Shown here: one piece after another, positions 21,601 to 31,620 of the stretch
Position numbering within the stretch: position 1 is the first letter of the stretch
Layout of the letters: every line of letters starts with the position of its first letter
Source: Cladorhizidae sp. MBARI D1340-BT2
Lineage: Eukaryota; Porifera; Demospongiae; Poecilosclerida; Cladorhizidae
Length of the DNA stretch: 64,000 nt
Direction: 5' to 3'
Assembly (NCBI GenBank): GCA_028752905.1
Contig: JAQNBH010000013.1
Span: 14,072,816 to 14,136,815, forward strand
Position numbers and translations under genes: made by a program
Notes under the pieces: generated by a model
Database searches by the model: none
Told to the model about the DNA's origin: nothing
Seen by the model: the letters and a program-made list of their open reading frames with translations, nothing else

Positions 21601-24600
21601 CAGCCTTCTTCCTCTTACAACTTTTTACATCACCGGATGTTTTCGATTAATAACTGAAATGGTCAGTTTGGACCGGGATGATCTATTTCCCTTGATATCA
21701 CTCTTCCACAAGCGTACCCTCTGCAACTAGAAATATATGCATGCAGACCTTTAGGTGCCCCTTTTTCAAAACTGCTTTTACAATACTCATCAATCATAGA
21801 GAAGAGAACCGCATTAGTTATAACCAACAGCATGATACTAATGTGCCATGTTTTAACTCACGATTTCTCAAGATTCAGACAACTTATGACCAATCCATTC
21901 TGTGCAATTTTTTCCTTGGTACATGGAGTGTGTGTGAATAGTATAGACATAAAATCAAAAGAAAAGTTTTGAGCCATTCATCTGCAAAAGAAAATTAGCA
22001 CACTCTTTTACTTTCCTCTTATTTATAGAGGGTTGAATATTTACACTGATATTAATAATTGTTATACCTCCTACCAGTACTTATAATAACTAGACTTCTA
22101 ATTATTCCACCTTTCCACTAGTAATAACTCGTCGATTGGACTAAAATATTAACCATGTTTCTTATTAAAAAATATAGTGTGTACTATAACTGAATACATG
22201 CTGACTTTATTTCTGTGTGAAGTTTTTATTATAACTAATGTTATAGCTACATCAACTTTCTCAAACTCTAGAATGAAAATATAATAAGCTGTAGTTTGGT
22301 ATAAGTATCAGTTCCATTCAGGTAGCTAAGCATCACTACATCATGCTGCCTACAACATAACTGCACACCAAAGAAATCTGACTCACCAAAGTAAAGTTTT
22401 ATCATTATTTTATGCCAAAGACATGTACAGGTAAATAAATTGGTGTTTAATATAGTTTATACATTTTTATGACTGATGTGAGTTTGCATATGTTATGGCA
22501 TGTAAAAGTCTAAGATGTAGCTATGTGGCTTAATACTGCTAGATTGTGTTCATGGATAAAATCAAACACCTCCTATTTCACTTCCTAAGGGCAGATCTAT
22601 TGGAGCTTGTCAAAGTTGAAGTGCTAATAGTCAAATTTAACAAAACAAAACTCATGAATTGCCTGAGCCAACACCTGCCTAAGCTTTCCTAGTGACCTAA
22701 ATAGATATAATCCCTATTATGCTGAATGTGCAGTAGTTTATTTCATTACAAATTTACCATATACCCTGAGCAGTAACAATGGTGGAACTTATTAGAAACA
22801 AGAATATTCCATATAGTTCCATGCCATTTTAACAATCCCAAATAATTTGTGAATTTGAACCCATATGAACTGCTACTTCTACTGCAACCCATAGACTTGC
22901 TACTACTCTAGTACTACTACTACCCATGCTACTATATATAGTATAGCCATATTTCTGCTTCCTATACTAGTACTAATTATTTCTACTACTAATACTGATA
23001 TACTATCCTTACTATGACTACAAATATGGAAACAAGCAGAAGCAACAACTACAACAAACATAACAGCAAGTACTATTATTAGTGATAGAACAGAATCAGT
23101 ACTTTACAATTATATAATATATGATGATTCTAATATTTGTAGCTCCAACTACAGTTCCAACAACAACCACTGAACCAAACACAGAAGCAACATTGAATAC
23201 CACACAGGGTATTGCAACCACTGAAGAAACATCAGAAGCATCATCCTATTCCACGGAGGAGACTACACCCACTGAAGGAACGTCAGAAACATCACAGGAA
23301 TCAATACTGGTGTTGCCCCCGGGGCAGTCCAGAACATTGATGGTGGGTGGAGCAGTAGGAGGGGCTTTGAGTGTCGTAGTAGCACTTCTATTACTCGTCA
23401 TTGTGTTGGGAGCCATTTTCATTTTCACACGACGAAGAAGGTACAAAATTGATGATAATAAGGAGTGTTGTTTAACTGTTGTAGTAATGCAGTGAACTGT
23501 ATTAGTCTTGAGTCTCACATAACCAGACCCTTTACTCAGTATTGCAGTGAACTGTATTGGCCCTGAGTCTAACATAACCAGACACTTTACTCTTACCACT
23601 ATTGTAGTGATGCAGTTGGCCCTGAGTGTAACATAACCCAGACCCTTTACCATACCACTTAGTAAAGGGACAGGTTTACAACACTACAAATAGTCAAACC
23701 TTTAGTTATTTACTTCTATAATAATTTATCTAAGTGAATATGCCCCTGCAATCTTCTAATTTCTTTTCTTCTCCAATTAATCACCTCGTCACAAGCTGTC
23801 TAATTCTACATTACTCATCAATTTTTCAAACATGAATTATTGGAAAAGTGAGTAATTAGAACAGCTGGCACAAGCAGATGCCACTTAGTTTATTCTGTGT
23901 GCATGACAGCAAAGTTATCGACTATGTCTATGTATATGTGACCAGATTTGGGGAACCCCTCCTAAACACTGTTATTTAAAAAGTTAACACTTCTGATGCC
24001 TAAAAAATCATGCCACTGAAAGTTTAAAACTGTCTGAGTGTTACCTTTGAACTATGACATGAAACCTTTGTCCTCCACCTAGCACTCAAAAATTGATGAT
24101 TTGCGCAATTACATTCCAAATGTACATGTGCGATGAAGCCATTTACTTCTTAGGTTAAGCTCAATACTTCTGAAGTAAGCTCGATACTTCTGAAGTAAGC
24201 TCTATACTTCCGAGGTTAAGCTGTATTGTACTAAACTTGCAATGTGTCTTGGCCCATTTGTTAAGAGCACTGACTATGTTGTCTGCACAAGGCTAACTTG
24301 AACAAGCAGCTGGAACTGCAGCAGTGAAGAAAGCACACTTAATATGCACACTCAAATTGTGAACGCTCCATTTACAACGAGTAAATTCATCGACCTAGCT
24401 CACTGTAAAAACTTAGTTTGCACTCCAGAATGGGCCCTTGGGCTTACAACTTTAACACAAAGGATAGTTCTAGTGCAAAATTATGACTAGCTAAATGGTT
24501 TTGTTACACCAGATTTTAGATGGGTTTTTGCAATTCTGGTCATAAATGATTATCAAAAACATAAAATATTTAAAGAAACGAGGGAAATTTTTTACACAAT

Positions 24601-27600
24601 ATTGTTAAAAAGAAAGGAAATTAGAGCATAAACATGTTGACCACAACCAATCAAATTACCCTTTACTATTTTAAATCATATACACCAACATTGTGCTGAT
24701 TTAAAAAAGTTATTGACATATTTAAGTGATTTTAAATTGTAATGAGTTGTATGAACTGGCTCTGGTCAACATTCCTTTCCTTTCTTGGTCAATAAATATT
24801 TTTGTTTGTTTTTACATTTTTGTTCTTGTTTCTAGTTTATTGTTGTTGTTGTTTTGTTGTTGTTGTTGCTTTTTCTCATTGTTCCCATGTGGAGGACTAC
24901 ACTGAGTTCTAGAAAGTCCAACACAGAGCGTTATTGTTGTTGGATACTGTATTCACCTCATATCAGCACATGTCATGTCCTGTTGCCTTTATTGACTGTG
25001 TCATGTACACCATGTTGTCCACTACACAAAAATCAGCACAAAGCTAGCAGTTATGGTGTATACCATTTCTTCTTGCTTTTGTTGACTTTACCTCTGTAAG
25101 ATCTGCCTCACCCTTCTTCAAGGACCTGGTAACAGACCAATTTATTTTATTTTATTATTTATGTCATCAATAGCTCACAAGTCATTGTTAAACAAAATTT
25201 ACACCAAAGAAATCCATCAAAAAGGACCTCCATATTCCAGAGCAAAGGGATTTTGAGTGATTGTAAGCATGGATTAGCTTTCCTTAGCAGAGAGGGGCTT
25301 CAAGAAAAAGAAGTCCATAACAGCAGTTGTGAGCACCACCCTTTTTGTTTCATTTCTCCTGATTACCTGAAAGTAAATCGTATTACCATTTTATAGCAAT
25401 ACAGCATATTATTGGGGAAGTACAGGTGAACAATCAGATATTTATGCACATACTCCATCTTTTATATTATTACTTTATTATTATATAGATGAAGTGGATA
25501 TGATAAACATCTGATTTTTTAACCGTGCCTTACTTTGTGCCTCTATGTACTTACTGCAGTCAATCAACTAAAGCACCTTTCACTGCCATTACAATAATAT
25601 CAAGGTATTAATCCCTCCCAATCCTGCCAGTCAATGTTATATAAGGTTATGCTGCATATCAAGCAAGAGCAAACGAAACAGCAACTTGTATGTGGAGTCA
25701 ATTATTGGTGCTTGAGATGGAACATTGGCTAGGCTTGCACACATGGCCATAAGTTATGTTCATGCTGGGATAGGTAATTCTGGTGGTCTCTTGGTCTCTG
25801 CCTGTATTAGCATGAACACAAGTGGGGTGAGAGAGAACAGAAGAGGATTCTGTTTGTCAATGAGATCAAGTTCAAAGGAGTGGACATAATTTCACAAAAG
25901 CAAATAGGGTGGGTGTGCTCGACAGAGATTTGGGTAAACTAGAAAGTGTGTTTGAAAAGTGGTTGATGAGGAATTTGTGGAGATAAGAAGTTATAGAAGT
26001 GTCGATGAGTTTTGTTTCATGGAGATACTAAAAGAGGGTGTAGGTGGAGTAATATGGCACACAATGCTGACACAGCAAATATTAGAATTGTCAAAGTTAG
26101 TGGAAGGAATACCTTGATTATGAAACTATTAGCTAATCCACGTAACACTAGTGGTGCATTACTTAGAAAACTAGTAGCTAATTGGGTAAGTTTTTTTTAT
26201 CTGTGGGCTTCCATGTTTGGACCAAGCTTTAGTTTTCTCATGCATTCAAATCTTCTGCTGAAATATGTTCATATGTACTGTAGCTATCATAAGTTGTAGC
26301 TCGTAGAGACACAGTAGCAGGTTGACATTTGTAGACTTCCTTATGAAAAAAAATGTGACAAAGCTTCAAAAAAGTGTTCCCACCCACCCCCTGCCCCAAA
26401 TAGTGCTGGACAATCAGATATGCATCATAGCTACAGCCTTCTTAGCACTCCAGTGCTGTATTGAAAGAGTTGTCTACCTAATATTGGTTTTCAGTTTTGT
26501 TCTTGTCTTGGCACTGGCATCCTGCTCTAACCCTACATATATCGGCATATACCAAAAGATCTATCGATGTAGCTACCTAGTTTTAGCACTAATACATTAC
26601 CGCATGTATAGATAAGTAATCAATAAAAATCTTCATATGGAGTTAGCTAGTTATGAGCTGTTTTTAACTATGTTAAAGCCAGATGTATTAGGAGTCTTTC
26701 TCAATCTTTCCTCCTCATCCAGTCAAATATCTTGGGTGAATAGGTTCACAATGTGCTGAACCTACACTAGCAAAGCAATGTGGTGAAATTTTTTGATGGT
26801 ATTGTGAAAATCGCATACATCACTTTAATTTGAATAGACTCAATTTATATTGGGTGGAGTTCAGTTTCAATGGTTTGAAGTGAAGCAATGCGATGTTATG
26901 AAGCAGAATTGCAAACTTCTCAAAATGACATGATGAGATCCAAAGCAACACGATAGGATCTGAAGTAACACGATGGGATCTGAAGTGACATGAGAGGATT
27001 GACAACATATTGTGAACCAGTCTTCATGTGCAATAGGTTGGCTGCTTTTGGACAAGTGAATTGCATTTTACAAGTTGTTTAACTGCATTCATTCTAATAT
27101 AACAGTTCTTCTATTTTTTTTAAAACATCTTAAATGTTTTCAAACCCTTATTACTTTCATCCATTTTTCTAAGGCCTTGAAGCCTTCCTCCACAGTCAAA
27201 CCCCACACACATTTTGGCCATTTGCCATTTAGCTTAAATAATTGTTGTTCAAAACACTTAAAAAAAGCATAATCTTTCTGTCTCTGTGTTTCCATTTTTC
27301 TCAAGCCTGGTATAACATTAAGGACTGAGAAACTTTAGGGGTAACTCGACCTCCCAGAGTTTATAATGCCTTTGGATTTTATTTCAGTGGTAATTTTAAG
27401 GTTGCTGCTATACTGACTTGACCAGTTGTTTTTGTTGTTGTTTCTAATTTCTGTATTTTCCACTATTTTTGTTTGCATTATCAATTCTTTTTTTAAAATA
27501 TATTTATTTGCCTTTAACTTGTTTTGCCAAAGTGCTACTGAAAAGAAGTTTGGTCAAACTGCTAAGGCCAAGAGAGCTAAAGCAACAGAGGATGAGACAA

Positions 27601-30600
27601 GGGAAGGCAAAATTCTTGAGAGATAGGGAGAGGCAGGGAGCTGCACAAAATCATCATAGAGAAACTAATGAAGAGACAGTTCCACTGCAAGTATAGCAAG
27701 CAAAATTCGAGAAACTGAGTAGCCTTTACAGGAGCTAGGAAAAAGAGGCCCAGAGGCCCTCAATTTTCCAACATTGTATAATATATGGTAGTCTAGAGTA
27801 GTCCCTAGAGTAGTCCCAAATAAATTTATGTCAGAAGTCAGAAAAAGTGCTGTTCAAAATGATGCTGTCAGGAACTACTGTCTTTCGGAGTGTGTATATA
27901 GCACAATTAGTAATTAATAAGTTGTTTGTACTTTACAATAAGCCATCCGTCTAGAAAGACTTCATTGTAGAATAATACTATGTCATGACTGCAGTGGTGG
28001 TCATTCACATAGACGTCATAGTAGTATGCAATCCAATATGTATGTTATATTTTTGTCACAGTATTGTCAACAGGTTATCAAGTTCTACATATATGTATCT
28101 TAATATTACACAGACCAGTTCAACTCCCAGCGAGTTGTGAAGTCGATTCAGAGCACAGGCTTGACAAAACCACATATAAGTAAGTTGATTATATTACACC
28201 TTCATTATTCTGCCTGTATTTTGTGACATTTATGGATATATTTTCACAGGGCAACACCTTTGCAGTCTCCCTGCAAAGATATTTCAGAGCACAAGGTTGA
28301 CAATTCCAAATATGGAGAGTGAGTTAGCACACCTTATAATATTAAGGTGGTAAATTGGTTACAGTAAGCAAAGTCTCAATGGAGTGGGGAGGGAAACTGG
28401 GATCTATCCAACCTCCACTCCCCCTCCCAACCCTCCAACCCCTCCCCCCCTCCCCCCCTCCCCCGACCCCTTGGCTACTTACTAAATGATGATAAAAGTT
28501 TCACAATGAAAATCTATGCACATAGTAAACTGTTGCTGATAAGCCTCTTGATGCCAGTACATAAAAAGTTGATAAACACCCATTTCATTGTCGTTGCAAA
28601 CTGTTTTTGTTTGACATCCTTAGGTGTGAAATGCTGGTCTCAATGTAAAAAGTGAAGGTTATATGCATGCATGTGGCTACATCACCTAGGCAACGGATTT
28701 CAACAAAACATTAAGGCAAGAATTTTAGTAGCACAGGCATATATATTATTTGCAATTTCTGGACGAGCTTCTTGCTGCTCATTTGCACACAACTTCTAAT
28801 TTTTCCCAGTTTTCTAGCAGTGCAGGTAGCTCGTCCACAGCCTATGAAGTTCAAAAACAATTGCTGACATTCCAACAAATACACTTATGGGTCGTGAAGG
28901 ATGCCAATAGCGAATCTGTCAGAAGAATTATTCTAATCTTTGGCTAAAATGAGCTTTCTGCCCATGAAGGGTATCCAAATTGCTCTATAGATCCACATGC
29001 TTTGATGAGCAAGGTCAAACTCAAAGTATACTTGAAATGCCATTGCTAGTTCCCTCTTAGTTCACCTCAAAAGACTTGCCCCTTCGTAAACTTCCTGGAG
29101 AGACTGGGTCAGGTTGGACAGATTATTTCATTTGACTAGCTCATGAGGGTAGTTCCTCAGTCCTCCATCTAGAAAATATAGAAGTATTCATCTGTGAGTG
29201 TGCATTATTTAGCAATAGTCTCCTCTCATAGAGATTCAAAATAGCCAAATAGCTAAATGAAGAGGATCTATGAGAATTCACTAATGGTGAGGTTAGACAA
29301 CCTGAAGTATCTACTGAGGGGATTACAGACTGGTCAATATTTACTCCACTGCTACTTGAACTACAAGTGGTTAATACTGTTAGTTCTGAAAGTGAGTGTT
29401 CTGGTGTAGAACAAGGTTAGTACCTAAAATGCTTTCAGAGCTTTTTAATAGCTGAGATGTTATGCCATTAGATAGTGAGCTATATATTTTGATTCCTAGA
29501 TACCATGTAGCGGGTCTTTGTTAGGTGAAAGTTTCATTTCTTTCCTTGCGCTCCAATAAAAGCTGCACCCATAGAATGAAATGACTATCTGTTTTTTTAG
29601 TAGGTCAGGTATTCAATAGAGGAGAGGAAAGTACCTATCTAAACACTCAATGAACTCTCAGTTGACAATAATAACCTTCTCAATGATCAACTTCAAATTG
29701 TATTCTCTCGATGCTTCAACTAGATGCTCTAGCCTTCACCAGGAATAATTCCTGATGAAGGCTAGAGCATCTAGTCCAAACATCGAGAGAATACAATTTG
29801 AAGTTGATCATTCAGAAGGTTATTATAAAATATTTATCTAGGTCCTTATCACTTATACTTATATGAAATATGTATGGATAGCTAGAAATCTTTCTTAGCT
29901 AAGTTTCCATGTCCCCTCACCAGGAGATTGAACATCACTAAGAATTTCAAGGGACATGGCTCAGCCAATGCCTAGACACAATATAGAAGTATGCACACCC
30001 ATAAAAATAAGCTTTCAACTGATGGAATCTTCTTCAATTTTGGGTTAGTGTTTATTCTTGAAGATAAGAAAAACTTACTTCCAATGATGAAAATTCCCAC
30101 TTTACATCAGTTACTAAGAAGTAGAGTAAATCTTTACCATTTTTGTGATTCATCCACACGGTTCTCTTGGTGGCTGTGATATCTTGCTGATATGGCTGAA
30201 TAACCCAGCCATATCTTATATTTTACTTTCAAACCCCCAAAAAATATTGGTAAGGTTAAAAACTGGAGAACCTCTTATTGCATTTTTCAAACCAGAATCA
30301 ATATTTAATTTCCTTCCACATATGTTATAGCATCAAATGTAAATGAAAAGATCTATAAAAAAATCATAGTATAATATATTATCATTCAAACCGTCAATGT
30401 TATTTTATGTCAAACTAATGTTTTGTTTCCAATTTTTGTCAAATAGGGGAGAGATCAAAGGAGAGAATCATCTCAGCATGCGAGACCACCCATCATCTAT
30501 TTTATCAAATATTTACGAGTCGATAGCTGCCCCCAACACAATACTCCATGAACCTATACAAGATCTCAATGAAATTGTTAATACACAGGATGAAGGGATG

Positions 30601-31140
30601 CATGACAATCCTCTTTATGACACAAGCAGCGAAGAAAATTTCAAGATGGAACATAATCTAACCAAACCAAGTATCTCTTCATGTAGTACATTAGATACCT
30701 ATGAACCAACAGTACTCCATGAGCCTATAATGCCAGATTTCAGTGGAAGTATTGATCTACAGGATGAAGAATTGACCGACAATCCTCTTTATGACAAAAG
30801 CAATGAAGACCTTTGCAAGATAGATTCACAGGATGAAGCAATGTATGACAATCCTCTTTATGACAAAAGCAATGAAGATCTTGGCAAGATAGATTCACAG
30901 GATGAAGAGATGTATGACAATCATCTATATGACAAAAGCAACGATGATGTTTTCAAGATGGATCCACAGGATGAAGGGATGCATGACAACAAAAACAGTG
31001 AAAAATACTTAAGGATGGAATATCAACAGACCGGACCAGGTTTATCTGCATTTAATACATCTGAGTCAACACCTACCACTACTACATTACTCTATGAGCC
31101 TATAGAAGTTTTTAATGGAACTATGGATCTGCATGATTGA
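18592..31140 (+). CDS. Gene B: discoidin, mucin-like stalk, transmembrane receptor with repeated NPxY tail (whole gene)
   Basis: Spliced model: 18592/18601-18664, 19829-20166, 20504-20654, 23143-23440, 28114-28179, 28250-28318, 30447-31140. From ATG 18601 the exons sum to 1680 nt, exactly 560 codons with the stop. Order: signal peptide (about residues 1-21), one F5/8 type C domain (about 22-184), Thr/Ser-rich stalk (about 185-245), membrane helix (about 250-275) followed by RRRR, then a cytoplasmic tail of about 275 residues with NxxY/NPxY and YEPI motifs. Every junction agrees in phase, and every ectodomain and tail exon has a counterpart in gene A or C. Discoidin domains bind carbohydrate, lipid or protein ligands, and NPxY tails recruit PTB or endocytic adaptors; a cell-surface receptor is inferred. 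No known gene name is recognised. Confidence 0.8.
18665..19828 (+). other. Gene B intron 1
   Basis: No other gene is visible. An ATC/ATT-rich simple repeat lies at about 19694-19730. Confidence 0.6.
19829..20166 (+). CDS. Gene B exon 2, first part of discoidin (F5/8 type C) domain
   Basis: The exon begins ESCLDG, whose Cys would pair with the domain-final Cys (LGC). It continues with PPQQAKLEG, SWCSSDSLTP, PWLQVTF and IIQTGGYDG, the standard discoidin order (the W-x-Q-V-x-F strand and a Q-T-x-G turn), then ITRFEVCVGD. NIS at about the Q-T-x-G strand is a possible N-glycosylation site. Phase 1 at its start, phase 0 at GTAAGA. The same two-exon layout encodes both domains of gene C. Confidence 0.85.
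20504..20654 (+). CDS. Gene B exon 3, second part of discoidin domain
   Basis: This 151-nt exon has the same length as its two counterparts in gene C. It encodes VFSRKGTYRVENT, then VTARVLRIVAVGW and VCLRLEALGC, the C-terminal strands of the domain with the closing Cys. It starts in phase 0 and ends in phase 1 (TCAG|GTATGC). Confidence 0.85.
20655..23142 (+). other. Gene B intron between discoidin and stalk exons
   Basis: No other gene is visible. 22260-22390 resembles gene A 810-960. CTA/ACT-rich stretches lie at about 22870-23000. Confidence 0.5.
23143..23440 (+). CDS. Gene B exon 4, mucin-like stalk and transmembrane helix
   Basis: The exon is 298 nt, exactly as in gene C (60316-60613). 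It encodes a Thr/Ser/Glu-rich stalk (TTVPTTTTEPN, TTEETSEASS, TTPTEGTSETS) suited to O-glycosylation. A hydrophobic helix follows (VGGAVGGALSVVVALLLLVI...FIF) with GxxxG spacing, then the stop-transfer TRRRR. It enters in phase 1 and leaves in phase 2 at AG|GTACAA. Confidence 0.85.
23480..23655 (+). repeat. Three ~55-bp tandem units just after the membrane exon
   Basis: Each unit combines GCAGTGAACTGTATTGG-like, CTGAGTCTAACATAACCAGA-like and CTTTACTC-like parts. Gene C has one corresponding unit at about 60650-60735. Confidence 0.65.
24155..24225. repeat. 24-bp tandem repeat, three copies
   Basis: AAGCTCAATACTTCTGAAGT and its variants recur at a 24-bp spacing. Confidence 0.75.
28114..28179 (+). 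CDS. Gene B exon 5, cytoplasmic-tail exon 1
   Basis: This 66-nt class 2-2 exon follows TTACACAG. It encodes PVQLPASCEVDSEHRLDKTTYK. The Glu-His and terminal Tyr positions match gene C (EHMCKNAIYGK) and the tail-2 exons of A and B. The asparagine of NxxY is replaced by Lys here. Confidence 0.75.
28250..28318 (+). CDS. Gene B exon 6, cytoplasmic-tail exon 2
   Basis: This 69-nt class 2-2 exon lies only 70 bp after exon 5. It encodes a segment ending SEHKVDNSKYGE, an NxxY motif. It aligns with gene A 1119-1187 along its whole length, and its GA plus G codon joins exon 7 in frame. Confidence 0.8.
28319..30446 (+). other. Gene B last intron
   Basis: It contains C-rich sequence at 28440-28470, a block alignable with gene A (about 29270-29475), and the Penelope-type palindrome at 29669-29825. 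A frame at 29311-29425 (VSTEGITDWS, then SSESECSG) is open, but the matching gene A block has stops, so it is not called as an exon. Confidence 0.5.
29669..29825. repeat. ~157-bp near-perfect palindrome of two Penelope-type terminal repeats
   Basis: The centre is AGGAATAATTCCT (29741-29753). Each arm contains CTGATGA, a 7-bp stem with a GCA loop, CAAAC in place of GAAAC, then GAGAATACAATTTGAAGTTG. The arms are head-to-head copies of the hammerhead-like repeat also seen at 17218-17440, 31500-31620, 36159-36325 and 53206-53280. Confidence 0.8.
30447..31140 (+). CDS. Gene B terminal exon, repeated NPxY cytoplasmic tail
   Basis: The exon begins in the phase left by exon 6 (GEIKGENHLSM). It encodes about 231 residues with YESI, YEPT, HEPIQDLNE and LYEPIEVF. 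It also carries five related units around DNPLYD: DEGMHDNPLYD, DEELTDNPLYD, DEAMYDNPLYD, DEEMYDNHLYD, and a degenerate DEGMHDNKN. Units at 30751, 30820 and 30889 are exactly 69 bp apart. NPLY fits the NPxY signal bound by PTB adaptors and clathrin adaptors; pYEPI resembles SH2 ligands. Three units keep the full NPxY, one has His for Pro, one has lost it. The stop is TGA at 31138-31140; a further DNPL-like codon run lies after the stop in the 3' UTR. Confidence 0.85.
30751..30957 (+). repeat. Three exact-length 69-bp coding repeats (NPLY units)
   Basis: Units start at 30751, 30820 and 30889, each 23 codons. The period equals the 69-nt length of the separate tail exon 2. Confidence 0.9.
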
Positions 31141-31400
31141 CAGACGAAGTGATAATCCTCTTCAAATAAAAATAATACCTCGATTTTTAGTACAGTTAAC
31201 TGAGCTAAAGGTGCATAGAGATTGTACAAATTTGTTATTTTTGCATTTAATATTGCAATAGTCTTTTACATGTCATGGTAATGAAATGTATATAAGAGTG
31301 TCAGATGATTCTTCTGCATACTCCAGCCAATAAGTAAGTAAGGGGTAAGGTGTAATGGTTACTAAATGGGGGAGAGGATTGCAATTTTCAAAAGTTTATA
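31141..31400 (+). other. Gene B 3' UTR
   Basis: AATAAA occurs at 31165-31170, close to the stop, and CCAATAAG at about 31325. The sequence aligns with gene A 10907-11160. Confidence 0.55.
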
Positions 31401-31499
31401 AATACCCCAAGAGCTTGCAATAATATTTGGTAGATAAGAAGAGAGAGATGATGTGCTGAGCATGTATGTAGGAAACAGAGAGTAAGAATTCTCAATGAA

Positions 31500-31620
31500 C
31501 TCTCTAGTTGAGATAATAACATTACAATAAACTTCTCGATAATCCATGATAAAAGTAGAGTATCTAGTCAAAATATCGAGAGAATTAAATTTCAAGTTGA
31601 TTATTGAGAAGATTATTTTA
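31500..31620 (+). repeat. Penelope-type terminal repeat fragment, 5' of the RT remnant
   Basis: TGATAAAAGTAGAGTATCTAGTCAAAATATCGAGAG followed by TTTCAAGTTGATTATTGAGA is a degraded copy of the hammerhead-like repeat. It precedes the Penelope-like coding remnant in the same orientation, as a terminal repeat would. Confidence 0.5.

Larger units (their letters stand above)
23441..28113 (+). other. Gene B intron between membrane and tail exons
   Basis: About 23480-23655 holds three degenerate tandem copies of a ~55-bp unit (GCAGTGAACTGTATT, CCTGAGTCTAACATAACCAG, CTTTAC). One copy stands at the same place in gene C. About 24155-24225 is a 24-bp tandem repeat (GCTC-ATACTTCTGAAGTAA). About 25760-26110 matches intron blocks of A and C. 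27535-27690 gives a Lys/Glu-rich frame resembling a low-complexity module of Helitron-like ORFs (weak). No independent gene is supported. Confidence 0.5.

Noticed and set aside
27535..27690. Lys/Glu-rich frame resembling Helitron-like ORF linkers
   Set aside because: Low complexity and too short; no helicase or Rep motif is present.
29311..29425. Open stretch with possible donor in the last intron of gene B
   Set aside because: The aligned block in gene A has stop codons, so it is more likely conserved intron.
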